Notes: generated by a model from the letters alone, not told the origin. DNA of 16,356 bases from Muricomes sp. (GCA_020024675.1 JAHHTM010000012.1:1-16356); one strand, 5' to 3'. Shown: positions 6,677-16,224, counted from the first letter of the stretch. Translations and numbers: made by a program.

Positions 6677-9600
6677 TTAATTATCTTTTATGATTGCCAT
6701 ACCAACTATCATATTGTCTTTGATAAGGTCTTTTAAGTATCTTTTAACATCTTCTAAATCCATATTGTCGATTTTCTCAAGAGCCTTATCGCATCCACCT
6801 TGATTGTATTTTGCTTCTGCCATTTGTCTCAGCTTATTTTCAACTTCTGGTAAACCAAACCAATCATATGCGTCTGCCGTAATTCGGCTATCCAAATATT
6901 GTTTTACTTCATCAAGATTGGTAAGCATTACATCATAATTTTTAATAATTGAATCAACAAACGCCTTATTTCTAGCATTTTCATCATCTAATTTTGTGAA
7001 GAAAGTAGCTGTTAATAAATAAGCAATAGCTATGTCGATAGAAGGTTCATCAGGATGCGCTTTGTTTACAGCACCAAATGCAGCTTTCGCTGTTTGAATT
7101 TCCTTATCTTCAACCATACACAAAATAGGCATCTTATATTTTTTAGACCATTCTCTTGGTGTATCTGTATTAGTTTTTTCTTTCCATATTTTTTTCAGTT
7201 TTGCAGATTTACTGTTCCTCTTGTATTCTTCGACTTTGTCATTGACTATGTTTGTATACTCTGTCTTATCCTTCGTAAATGAACCAGTAGGAATAGTATT
7301 ATAAATTTCTTTGATTTCTTCATTGGTAAATCCTTCAAGATAGAACTCACAAACCTTCTTGAATAAATCAATTTGGTTGCCATAGAATGTTTTAAAATTG
7401 TCTGCATTAGCAATAAGTAAATCATAGAATTTTTGTTTTTGAGAATCTAAGATTACTCCGGATTTTTTTACATTATAAAGAACTTCCAAGAAAGCACTAA
7501 ATCCATCCAAATAATTCTTTGCAGCAGGATAAGAAATTCTAATATATTGACATTTGTCGCACCATTCTCTTATGGTATTTTCAAATGTGGTGCTTTTAGA
7601 AATAACTTTATTACTCTCAACAATAATCTTGTATTCGAGTATGACTTCTCGGATTTTCTGCTGTGCAGTTTCAACATTCCACACCCAGTTTGCTGCATCT
7701 GCATCAAACTTTCTACGGAGAACATTGATATACTGTCCACTATCTCCAACCTCTTCAGCTAATATAATCAGTTCGCCATTATCAAATTCTTTCAGATAGG
7801 CCTTCATACCTTCAGTACATTTTTCTTTGTTCAGAAGTATCTTCAAGTCATTTGCAGCTTCCTTGTTCTCAATGCAAAGTTTACCAATCGCATAAGCAAT
7901 ATCGTTATCACTTGTACTGCCAGCTCCCATATTGTTACTATTCGCAATACCACAATAATAATCAAGTATTTTTATAAGAATATCCTTATTTGTTTGAGTT
8001 TCTTCTTCGGAAATAATAGATTTAATAGTCCAAATAGGGAATGTGTATTCTTTCATTTTACTGCGAATACGCTCTCTGGTTTGTTCAACAGATGTACAAA
8101 GACTTTTGGATATTTCAAATGCAATAGACGTTGCTTCGTTGAACACTTTTTCATCTTCAGTCATTGCAACAATATATTTATCTTTATATCTCGGGTTAGG
8201 GGTAATCTGCAATTTGATAATTTCATCAACCATCTCTTGCAATTTATTGATACCCAGCACATCGTTAGTCAGACCATCGCTCCAACTGAATATGCCATCA
8301 ACATATTCCTTTAATACAAAGCCTAAGACAAATGCCGAAAGGTTACAAGGCATAAAACCAAAAGGTTCTGCCTTTAATTCATCATATATTCTTGCAATAG
8401 AAATACGACCACCATTATCGAAAGCATCTTTGATAGTTTTTTCTACACTAATCTTTATTTTGGAAATCAGAAGATGAGGTTTATCTACCCAGTATTTTCC
8501 TTCGTACTTCCAAGCTTCACCCAACGCATTTTCAAGTTTTGTTGCAGGGTTTGCGGATTTAAACGTTCCTTGAACTTCCTGTTTAACACCACAAGCAACA
8601 CCTTGCTTTAAAGAACTAGGCATATACATATTATCCATAACATTATAAGCCCCTTCTAAACAATTCTTGTATTTAGTTTTGTTAATGTCCGAAAGCGTGG
8701 AGTACAACATCTCAATCGTCGTAGCTCTTTCACCATCTTGTTTTTCGGCAGTGTAAACAGTAAATTCACCGCCGGAAATACGATTCTTCCACTTCTTCAA
8801 AGCTTCTTTTGCATTTGTTTCATACTGACGAGCCAAGTTGTTATCTTTGCCTTGATGATACATTGCCTGAGCCATATTTTCACAATATTGCTCATATCCA
8901 TCTTTTCCTAGTGGGGTAGTAGACGCATTAACAAATATCATTTTGTAACTACCGTCTTTTAGTGCATCCTTAATTCTTTTGCCGAGAACATCCCTTTCGC
9001 TATCATCTTTTGCAAAAGATACAACAGCGACAATCTTGTTAATATAGTTACTTTCCTGATTGCGTAATAACTTGATAGTCGAATCAAAATCAGAAGATGA
9101 AACATATCTCATTTCATAACGTAACTTTAATGCACCACCTAATGTTATAGCCTCAGATACCTGTCCTTCGTTGACCAGTGTTGAGGTTGTCTTTTTCTTT
9201 ACTTCCTCTTTGAATTTCTCGATAGCTGCCATATCTCCAGCATTTACTAAAGCGGAGTATTGCGTTTTACCACCACCAAGAGGTCTCTTATAAAGAATTT
9301 CATCACGTACAAGCTTCTCCGCACATCTTCCGGCAGCTCCATTATCAACGTAGCCTTCAAATGCATTGTTTATATTCTTTTCATTAGGAATAAAAAGCTC
9401 AACCGAGTTGCCAACTTTTTGAGATATTGCTTGCAAAAGAAGAACAGTCTTTAATACTCTTTTTTCTTCATCACTAAGCTGTTTTGTTGTTGCACGAGAA
9501 TAGCAATCTAAAATAGAGCGAATATCATGAGAAAGATATTCTTTGCCTTTTTCATAGAAAAATTCCCATAGCATATCTATTGTAAGCAGTGGATTATCAT

Positions 9601-10864
9601 CATACGGACCGTAGTTATAAATAAACCATTGAAAGCCTTTGATTTCATCATCTCTATCGTTTTTGATGAAGTCAAACATACTACGTTGGTTAGAGTCAAA
9701 CGCAGAAGAAATGTGTTTTAGTAATAATGCAGTATAAGGATGAATTGGAAGAATATCTTTCAATTCCTTATCCAATATATTTGCACTGTCTTTTACAATT
9801 TTTCTGGAGTCGTTAGTTCTATTATAAAGGTCATCAACAATCATCTCCCAACCATCAAGAACAACTTCATCCTGTTTTTTCTCCATAGCAGCACCCATAA
9901 GTTGGAATGCCATATTTTCAGGAAGCTCAATGATACAAGTAGGTTTAATAAAACGGTCAAGAATCTTTGATTTATCTTTATCAGCATCATCAAACAAGCC
10001 TGCACTCTTATGAGTTACAATTATCAAGTAAAATGGGTCTGTTTCACTAATTTCAGCAATTTCTTGAAAACCAGTGAGACTTCTAGTGTTATTATTAAAG
10101 AATTCTGTAAATTCGTCCCAAATAAATACAATGGCTTTAAGGTTATTAGCTTTTATAATCTCTTTAATCCAAGCTGCAAGACCTGTAGTGTCTAAAGATA
10201 ATACTTTTATTTGACGTTCATCAGCAACCTTGAAGATTTTATCCATAAGAGCAATCAAGGCATCTCCTGATAAAGTATTTAATTTTTCAAGGATATCATC
10301 AGCATTATCTCCACCGAATAGGTTTGAATATTCTCCAGCTACAAGAGAATTAAAATAACTTTTATTTACAGAGTCTTCAAGCCATTTAATAATAGCTCCT
10401 TTAAGGGCACTATTGCCCTTATTTTCTATGCCTTTGTCTTTAAAAGCTTTTTCAATGCTTTCCTGAATAGCAAACACGAGGTTGTGGTCACCACGAATAG
10501 AAGAAGAACCATATCTATGTACAGTGAGAATTTCTCCACTATTTTTTGCTCCTTGAAGTTTGTTAAAAAGATCATTATCCATTTGAAATTTTTGAAAATA
10601 CTCTTTTGTTTCTTCTTCAGAAACATCAAGTAGTTTTTTCAAAGTTAGTACGGCGTGTGATTTACCAGTACCATAAGCACCCTCAACCCAAATTGAACGC
10701 TTTTGCTCCTTGCGAAGCACACTAACCATATCCTTAACTAATTTAATAAATGTAGCGTGTGGATAATATTTTTTCCACATGTCAGGGTTGTTGTTAATAA
10801 CAGCTTCATTTACTGCTGGAAAATAATCTGGGTCTATGTTAAAATAATAATGATATTTATCCAT
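6677..10864 (-). CDS. brxC: BrxC/PglY-type giant P-loop ATPase
   Basis: A 1395-aa ATPase, the length expected for BrxC/PglY. The N-terminal NTPase domain has Walker A GAYGTGKS (62-69) and Walker B AIVFIWDEFTEFF (D250, E251), then LIIVTHKSAGLF, a Sensor-1-like strand, and LDRFIKPTCIIELPENMAFQL with a conserved Arg region typical of this family. HPYTALLLKHISSAF and NQRSMFDFI follow and resemble the helical lid region of BrxC/PglY and DUF499-like ATPases. The remaining roughly 1000 residues are mainly helical with few recognisable motifs. AAGGAGG lies 7 bases before the ATG; the gene follows brxP by 11 bases and precedes pglZ by 11. BrxC is essential for both modification and defence in other BREX systems, where it is thought to be part of the DNA-scanning complex. 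I am sure of the superfamily and context; PglY versus BrxC naming depends on a profile search. Confidence 0.92.
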   Translation of the reverse strand: MDKYHYYFNIDPDYFPAVNEAVINNNPDMWKKYYPHATFIKLVKDMVSVLRKEQKRSIWVEGAYGTGKSHAVLTLKKLLDVSEEETKEYFQKFQMDNDLFNKLQGAKNSGEILTVHRYGSSSIRGDHNLVFAIQESIEKAFKDKGIENKGNSALKGAIIKWLEDSVNKSYFNSLVAGEYSNLFGGDNADDILEKLNTLSGDALIALMDKIFKVADERQIKVLSLDTTGLAAWIKEIIKANNLKAIVFIWDEFTEFFNNNTRSLTGFQEIAEISETDPFYLIIVTHKSAGLFDDADKDKSKILDRFIKPTCIIELPENMAFQLMGAAMEKKQDEVVLDGWEMIVDDLYNRTNDSRKIVKDSANILDKELKDILPIHPYTALLLKHISSAFDSNQRSMFDFIKNDRDDEIKGFQWFIYNYGPYDDNPLLTIDMLWEFFYEKGKEYLSHDIRSILDCYSRATTKQLSDEEKRVLKTVLLLQAISQKVGNSVELFIPNEKNINNAFEGYVDNGAAGRCAEKLVRDEILYKRPLGGGKTQYSALVNAGDMAAIEKFKEEVKKKTTSTLVNEGQVSEAITLGGALKLRYEMRYVSSSDFDSTIKLLRNQESNYINKIVAVVSFAKDDSERDVLGKRIKDALKDGSYKMIFVNASTTPLGKDGYEQYCENMAQAMYHQGKDNNLARQYETNAKEALKKWKNRISGGEFTVYTAEKQDGERATTIEMLYSTLSDINKTKYKNCLEGAYNVMDNMYMPSSLKQGVACGVKQEVQGTFKSANPATKLENALGEAWKYEGKYWVDKPHLLISKIKISVEKTIKDAFDNGGRISIARIYDELKAEPFGFMPCNLSAFVLGFVLKEYVDGIFSWSDGLTNDVLGINKLQEMVDEIIKLQITPNPRYKDKYIVAMTEDEKVFNEATSIAFEISKSLCTSVEQTRERIRSKMKEYTFPIWTIKSIISEEETQTNKDILIKILDYYCGIANSNNMGAGSTSDNDIAYAIGKLCIENKEAANDLKILLNKEKCTEGMKAYLKEFDNGELIILAEEVGDSGQYINVLRRKFDADAANWVWNVETAQQKIREVILEYKIIVESNKVISKSTTFENTIREWCDKCQYIRISYPAAKNYLDGFSAFLEVLYNVKKSGVILDSQKQKFYDLLIANADNFKTFYGNQIDLFKKVCEFYLEGFTNEEIKEIYNTIPTGSFTKDKTEYTNIVNDKVEEYKRNSKSAKLKKIWKEKTNTDTPREWSKKYKMPILCMVEDKEIQTAKAAFGAVNKAHPDEPSIDIAIAYLLTATFFTKLDDENARNKAFVDSIIKNYDVMLTNLDEVKQYLDSRITADAYDWFGLPEVENKLRQMAEAKYNQGGCDKALEKIDNMDLEDVKRYLKDLIKDNMIVGMAIIKDN

Positions 10865-10875
10865 ATTTTTCCTCC

Positions 10876-13197
10876 TTAGAATAAATCAAGAACATCTTTT
10901 GATGTTTTATCGTTTCGCAAAGTAATATTATCCAAGTCTAATGTGAATGAGGTTGTAATGAATTCTGGATAGTTTACAGATAAACCATTAAGAATTCTTT
11001 CCATCTGCTCACGTTCAATACCAAAGATTTCTGTCGGGCTTACACCATCACTATCTATATCGTGGTTTAACAGACGAGAAAGTGTAAACTGGTAGTAATC
11101 ACCGCAGTTCTCAGCAAACTTATACAAACCATAAAGAATAACACGAGGATCAGGATTCTGCCACGGCGTTCTAGTAATTGACATTAGTTTATTTTTTTCT
11201 TTTGTTGCAAATCCAAATCCCACCTCACTGAATGGCAGTTCTACAAATCTTGAGAAAGAACTCCAAATATCCTTTACCCAACTTTCCTTAGCTCCATCCG
11301 AAACCAATAAAGAAATAGTGTAATCTTTGCCATAGGTTTCATTCATATTCATTCTCTTAATCAACCAATTGAATTGGGGAGTATATGCTAGATTCGACAA
11401 CATAATCGCCCAAGCTGCGTCTGAATCAAGTCCTAAATTGTCAATAACTTGAGCAGTTTTACTAAATCCTGTTTCATCTAACAGTTCAGCGTCTCTCAAA
11501 AATCTTTTAAAGAAACTGTACATTTGCGATCCAAGAGAGTGTCTATTATCAAAATCATTTTTATAACTGAAGTATTGTTGAAACCACTCCATCTTAGGAG
11601 CGTGATGTGAATAGCAATTTAAACTTTTTGTTGCAGACATTTTTAGTCCTCCTTTTGGCATCTCTAATGATTTATACACTAAACATCCTTTTTCAACTTT
11701 GTGACATTGTGAGCAGTGAACACATTTATCATTTATTTCAAATACACCATCTTTCATTGTGATGCATCCGTTATGGCAATCCGCTTCACATTCTCTACAT
11801 TTGACACAACACGCTGATTTTCTAAAAACACTTTTCAAGAGTTTTATGAATAATGGGTTTTGTTTTGGTAATGAAGCATCATACCTTACTTCGATATTAT
11901 CATTTTCTTCAATAACTTGCACCTCATATTGTTCATTTCTAAACATTATTTTGTAAGGGGAAGTATCGTTTAATAGAATACCAATTGTCTTAATCCATTC
12001 TTTCCACGGTGTTTTTGCATTTGTAATTTTTATAGAATGTACATCTTTACCTGTCGATTCTACATAGTTCATCTGTATATCAATATCCCTACCGTTTTTT
12101 CTTGCTTTCCAGCCACCATTTGCTATAAAGTCGTCCAGTTGTGCTTCTGAAGTAAAGCTTTTTTTATACATACACTTTACAGCATCAATCAGTGAATCAA
12201 ATTCTTTTGTGTACCAAACTTTTGCCATATAGTCATTTCTCTCAGCAGCTCTTGGACATACAAGGCATCCCGCTCTGCGATTTCCTTTTTTATAGGCTTC
12301 GCTTAAAAGAATGCCTTCTGCGTATATATATAAATACAACTCAGCAGAGTTCCACTCAAGGATAGGATTGCAACTGTATTGCCCTTTATGTTTTTGTCCC
12401 AAGCTTACATAGTCATATTCGCTGCGAGATAAACTTTCACTCGCTCTAACACCTATAAATGCCATACCTGTAAAATTTGCTTTTCCAGTTAATTCTCTCA
12501 ATGCGAGCACTTGTGGCGCTGTCTTATGTACGCTACAACACCATCTTGTTACAGTTGCTGGCGGACCAAATTTCCTCCAAGATTCATCTGGGGTAAAATC
12601 AGATTTTGCCCTAATAAACTCAATTCCATTATTATGGCATTCATCTTCAATTTTATTAACAGCATCATATGTATCAGGAAATTCCATTCCCGTATCACCA
12701 AACAATACTTTAAATTTATTATGAGGTAATGTTCTTTGTACAATGTCAAGCGTTACAATACTATCTTTGCCTCCGCTAAATGCCACGTAGAAAACATCGA
12801 CTTTGTCTTTGTATTCAACATAAGTGTTAAACACTTTTTTTATTGTGTATTGGGTAAGCTTTTCTAATAGGTCTTTGTTTTTATCTACCATTCCCGGAAT
12901 ATCTACAAATCGCAATGGTGCATTGTTTGGTTCAGGTTCATCAACAATTATCAACTCTGGTGCAGAATATAGCGAGCCTCCTTTTGTTTTTGCGACAAGC
13001 CTTCCTCTGTACCAATAATTATTTGCTTCTGCCCACATATATGGATAGGTGTCATTTTTATCGTAATTCCAGTATTTATCAAATCCCAGAATATCTAATT
13101 CCTTATAGTAAACTGGTCTTGGTTCTTTACTAAAAGATAGCGGAGAGCTATTTAATAGCAGACCACCAGTTTCTATATCCCATTCGTATGAATACAT
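10876..13197 (-). CDS. brxP: BrxP: PAPS reductase/DndC-like protein with Fe-S Cys clusters
   Basis: A 773-aa protein with three visible parts. Residues 1 to about 110 are an unassigned N-terminal region with a Cys-free WNYDKNDTYPYMWAEANN stretch. Residues about 130-340 are an adenine-nucleotide alpha-hydrolase/PAPS-reductase fold: the PP-loop SGGKDS (141-146), LFGDTGMEFPDT (165-176), TRWCCSVHKTAP (218-228) and AGCLVCPRAAERND (309-322). The Cys set 220/221 plus 311/314 recalls the Fe-S site of DndC. Residues 463-505 add a ferredoxin-like double cluster: CCVKCRECEADC, then C478, then CVHCSQC and C505. The last 250 residues are helical and start SHHAPKMEWFQQYF; they resemble the DUF4007-type domain often paired with PAPS-reductase genes, a tentative call. 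BrxP is the hallmark of BREX type 4; DndC and SspD activate DNA for sulfur insertion, so a DNA sulfur-modifying role is likely. Shine-Dalgarno AAGGGA precedes the ATG, and the gene starts 4 bases after the 983-aa gene ends. Confidence 0.92.
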   Translation of the reverse strand: MYSYEWDIETGGLLLNSSPLSFSKEPRPVYYKELDILGFDKYWNYDKNDTYPYMWAEANNYWYRGRLVAKTKGGSLYSAPELIIVDEPEPNNAPLRFVDIPGMVDKNKDLLEKLTQYTIKKVFNTYVEYKDKVDVFYVAFSGGKDSIVTLDIVQRTLPHNKFKVLFGDTGMEFPDTYDAVNKIEDECHNNGIEFIRAKSDFTPDESWRKFGPPATVTRWCCSVHKTAPQVLALRELTGKANFTGMAFIGVRASESLSRSEYDYVSLGQKHKGQYSCNPILEWNSAELYLYIYAEGILLSEAYKKGNRRAGCLVCPRAAERNDYMAKVWYTKEFDSLIDAVKCMYKKSFTSEAQLDDFIANGGWKARKNGRDIDIQMNYVESTGKDVHSIKITNAKTPWKEWIKTIGILLNDTSPYKIMFRNEQYEVQVIEENDNIEVRYDASLPKQNPLFIKLLKSVFRKSACCVKCRECEADCHNGCITMKDGVFEINDKCVHCSQCHKVEKGCLVYKSLEMPKGGLKMSATKSLNCYSHHAPKMEWFQQYFSYKNDFDNRHSLGSQMYSFFKRFLRDAELLDETGFSKTAQVIDNLGLDSDAAWAIMLSNLAYTPQFNWLIKRMNMNETYGKDYTISLLVSDGAKESWVKDIWSSFSRFVELPFSEVGFGFATKEKNKLMSITRTPWQNPDPRVILYGLYKFAENCGDYYQFTLSRLLNHDIDSDGVSPTEIFGIEREQMERILNGLSVNYPEFITTSFTLDLDNITLRNDKTSKDVLDLF

Positions 13198-13201
13198 AAT
13201 C

Positions 13202-16153
13202 TTAAAGTCCCTTCTGGTTTCTTAGTTCTTTTGCTTTGATAAGTAGTTGTTCAATACCCGAATAACTTCTTCGAGCTAAATATCCCTTATCACACAAATA
13301 CTGCAATGCAGTTTCCTTTTGCAAAGGAAGCCCACTTCTTGCTAGTACATCTATTATCAATTCATCTAGTGTATCTATTTCGGAAATTTTTTTAACAATG
13401 CCACCAACACAAGCTCCCTCGTTGTAACTAGAATGTACTAATTTGTAATTTGGACTGTACTTCGCAACATAGTGTTCAAGCAGAAAACTATTCCAGTTAA
13501 ATCCAGCGTCAGGGAACAATCCAAATTGTTTAATTTCCTCAATAGCAATATAATCTCCAATACAAAAACGGTCTATCGCTTCATCCATTTTTGCAAGGTT
13601 AAAAGAAGCGTGAGATTTTGCGACAAATTCATTTTTGTTTATTCTTAGAGAATTGTCATAAACTGCTTCAAAATAAATTACTGTATCTAATTCTTGTTTA
13701 AGTATTTTCAATTCGTCAAGAGTGAATGAATCTTTATGTTTACAGAAGTCTGCAAACACCTCCATCATTGACAGTGCTTGTCCTTTAGAACTAATAATAT
13801 TTCCTTTAAATGAAAATCTACTTTTTAATTTAAAGGAAATAGCATCTCTCAAACCTTTATCAGATATTAAACTATTTTGCTCAATGATATATTGATATTT
13901 TTTCTTTATACTATCAATCAACTCATTACCACTTATAAATCGTTTTTCATCAATTGAGTGTTGAATAATTGTTGCTATATCTTCCAGCTCGTCGCAGCTA
14001 AGTGTTACAGCACTAATATGAAAATGCTCTCCACGACCATTGCTGATGAATTCGTCATACTGGTTGAGTACTGTTTTAATCTTCTGCTCTGGAATATGAG
14101 AAAGAATTGAAAACATTTCACTATCTTCCATTGGAGACGTTTGTTGAACAAGACAATTTTTTATTTCATCATAAAGTGTAGCACCAACACTGGCATCTTT
14201 AGATATGAAGTTTTTACCGATGTAATAATTGCCATCATTTACATATGTCAAGTAAGCTTTTAACATACTTGCGTTATACATACAATGGTCAAGAAAATCA
14301 TCTGAAAATTCTTTAAATAAAGCTTCATAGTAAATAGCTGTTTTCCCTGATTGAAAGTTATCGCTAATAAACGAGAATAATTTCATTCGTGTATCTTCAT
14401 CAAGCATTTTTTCTGGTATATATACCTTTTCTTCGTGGGTAATTCCACACTGTTGAATACACTTTGTGATGTTATCATCATCCATATCAATCATACTGTC
14501 GTGATATTTTTCCCAATGCTTTTTAAATTTTCTAAGTTCAAGAGGAGAGTTTATTCTATATCCTTTTGAAAATTTTTCAGTAAGGATTTCGGTAAATGGT
14601 TCAATGTTAATTGATATTGTTGGTGTCGCAATAGTGTTCCCGCTACTGCTAATATATAGCAATAACTTGTTTATTCCAGCTCTAAATCGATTATGTTGTT
14701 TGTCGTTATATTCCATAAAAGATTTATTGCTAAACAATTCATCAGCAGTTGCTTTGGTTTCTTGATAGTCATCCGAATAAAGTCGACAATTAACAAATTC
14801 ATTATCTATAGCATATCGTTCAGCAGTGTTTACAGCAGAAACATAACTGCGACAAGTAGGAATCGCCATACCTTGTTCATTATTAAGCCAGTTAAAAAAA
14901 GCTTCTCCGTTAGCGGTATTCCTGATTCTTTTTGAAGATTTCATTTCTTCAGATGGGTGAGTATCTGCTTTCTTTTCGTACTTGATTATCAAATTTTCTT
15001 CATCGACCAAGCATATATCGAGTAAATTTTTAATTTTACAAACAATATCTATTGCACTTAAGTTTGTTTCCAAGTATTTCCCATTCAATATTTCTTTTGG
15101 AGCAACCATTAAACCATAATGCTCACTTGTGCAAAAATCCATTCTCCCGTTGATGGTGTTGAATGATTTGTTCAAAGGTATGACATCAGCATAGTCATCA
15201 TATAGCTTTTTGAATACATTTATATAAAGTTGTTTCCAAGAAGAAATACCTTGAATTTCATCACAAAAATATGATGCATATATAGGTCTTGTATATGATA
15301 GGTCAGATATTTCAGAAAATGAAAGCTCTTTAATTGCTTGGGGTTTATCATTATTCTCATCTTCAACAAAATGAGAAGCCACAACATTAACCGTATTTTT
15401 CTTTATTTCAGTTTCAGAAATCGGATATGCATCTACATAACTTTTGTCTTGTTCATTCCGTATCATCGGTAATTCTGTTTTAGGTATTGTTTCGAGTCTT
15501 GTCCCTATTGCACTTTTATTCTCACTTTTCACTGAAGCATTTTCTTTTATGTATTTAATATAATATCGCATAGCAGAAGAAATTTTACTGATTTCTCTTT
15601 TATGCTGGTAGCGGAATAATTTATTTTGCTCAACAGTTTTTTGTGCCATTTTTATTATGTCTATATCTGTCGTTTGAAGAAGTGATTGCTTTAATACTTT
15701 TGTTTTGATGCAGAATTCATCTATAACTTCATATAACATATACAGTTCGGATAACTGAGCAGGAGATACCTTTTGAGATAACCAATCGACATAACACTCT
15801 AGGTTATCTTTTTCAGTTGCTTCAATCATTCCCTTCGCCTCCTCCAGTAGTTTATCAAACTGCCTTTTATCTTCTCTTAATAGTTTGACGGTTTCAATAA
15901 GTAGTTTAGACGCCGGCTTAACCACCGTGTAACCTTTATATGCCGACTCCATACTATGCATTTGAAATGTAACTCCATTAACATTTCTATATACATCATC
16001 AATAAAAACATTTTGTTTTTTTGCTAATTCTCTTAATTTTACAGACAATTTTTGAATTGATTCTTTGCGTGACAATCTTTCATCCAAATAATTCAAATAA
16101 TAATCAAGAAGAATAGCTGCTTCATATTTATCCCATTGTTTTTGAATAGCCAT
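13202..16153 (-). CDS. 983-aa multidomain protein, first gene of the BREX operon, function unknown
   Basis: I do not recognise a named family. Residues 1-110 form a compact domain: W7 and E11 in WDKYEAAILLDYYL, LSVKLRELA, then DVYRNVNGVTFQM and ESAYKG. This parallels the N-terminal domain of many restriction-associated HNH proteins, where W-x-x-E, an LS-x-x-L helix and FRNPNGV occur in the same order. Residues about 300-395 (SWKQLYINVFKKLY, FNTINGRMDF, YLETNLSAIDIV) look like a second small domain seen in defence proteins. Residues 412-500 (FFNWLNNEQGM, CRSYVSAVNTAERYA) resemble the SAM-like core-binding domain of integrases, without any catalytic domain. The second half (about 580-983) is helical and may hold several winged-helix units, ending YLARRSYSGIEQLLIKAK. 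No P-loop, HNH, PD-(D/E)XK or methyltransferase motif is evident. It is the operon leader, 4 bases from brxP. No clear Shine-Dalgarno precedes the ATG. A DNA-recognition or specificity role is inference. Confidence 0.9.
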   Translation of the reverse strand: MAIQKQWDKYEAAILLDYYLNYLDERLSRKESIQKLSVKLRELAKKQNVFIDDVYRNVNGVTFQMHSMESAYKGYTVVKPASKLLIETVKLLREDKRQFDKLLEEAKGMIEATEKDNLECYVDWLSQKVSPAQLSELYMLYEVIDEFCIKTKVLKQSLLQTTDIDIIKMAQKTVEQNKLFRYQHKREISKISSAMRYYIKYIKENASVKSENKSAIGTRLETIPKTELPMIRNEQDKSYVDAYPISETEIKKNTVNVVASHFVEDENNDKPQAIKELSFSEISDLSYTRPIYASYFCDEIQGISSWKQLYINVFKKLYDDYADVIPLNKSFNTINGRMDFCTSEHYGLMVAPKEILNGKYLETNLSAIDIVCKIKNLLDICLVDEENLIIKYEKKADTHPSEEMKSSKRIRNTANGEAFFNWLNNEQGMAIPTCRSYVSAVNTAERYAIDNEFVNCRLYSDDYQETKATADELFSNKSFMEYNDKQHNRFRAGINKLLLYISSSGNTIATPTISINIEPFTEILTEKFSKGYRINSPLELRKFKKHWEKYHDSMIDMDDDNITKCIQQCGITHEEKVYIPEKMLDEDTRMKLFSFISDNFQSGKTAIYYEALFKEFSDDFLDHCMYNASMLKAYLTYVNDGNYYIGKNFISKDASVGATLYDEIKNCLVQQTSPMEDSEMFSILSHIPEQKIKTVLNQYDEFISNGRGEHFHISAVTLSCDELEDIATIIQHSIDEKRFISGNELIDSIKKKYQYIIEQNSLISDKGLRDAISFKLKSRFSFKGNIISSKGQALSMMEVFADFCKHKDSFTLDELKILKQELDTVIYFEAVYDNSLRINKNEFVAKSHASFNLAKMDEAIDRFCIGDYIAIEEIKQFGLFPDAGFNWNSFLLEHYVAKYSPNYKLVHSSYNEGACVGGIVKKISEIDTLDELIIDVLARSGLPLQKETALQYLCDKGYLARRSYSGIEQLLIKAKELRNQKGL

Positions 16154-16170
16154 AATTAAAACATTTCATT

Positions 16171-16198
16171 AAGAAATTCTTTAAATGAAGAATTTCTT
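16171..16198. repeat. Perfect 11-bp inverted repeat in the operon leader
   Basis: The arms AAGAAATTCTT (16171-16181) and AAGAATTTCTT (16188-16198) are exact reverse complements around a 6-base spacer. It lies 18 bases upstream of the first ATG (16153) and downstream of the putative promoter. It could be an operator for a dimeric repressor or a weak AT-rich hairpin in the mRNA leader. Each arm is itself nearly palindromic, which favours a protein-binding site. Confidence 0.6.
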
Positions 16199-16224
16199 TT
16201 TCACGGAATGATTCCTTTCCTCAT
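16181..16224 (-). other. Leader with Shine-Dalgarno and two tiny possible ORFs
   Basis: GAGGAAAGG (16214-16222) is the best Shine-Dalgarno in the leader, yet it is about 60 bases from the first gene's ATG. At a good distance (8 bases) it precedes a GTG at 16204 that opens VKKKFFI and stops at 16181, running through the inverted repeat. An overlapping ATG at 16224 encodes MRKGIIP. A short palindrome, GGAATGATTCC, occupies 16205-16215. These may be a translated leader or only the trace of an upstream start; the evidence is weak. Confidence 0.3.

Noticed and set aside
8043..8477. Plus-strand open frame of 144 codons antisense to brxC; others at 7055, 7547, 7994 and 9260.
   Set aside because: They are antisense by-products of the AT-rich brxC coding sequence, without ribosome binding sites or recognisable motifs.
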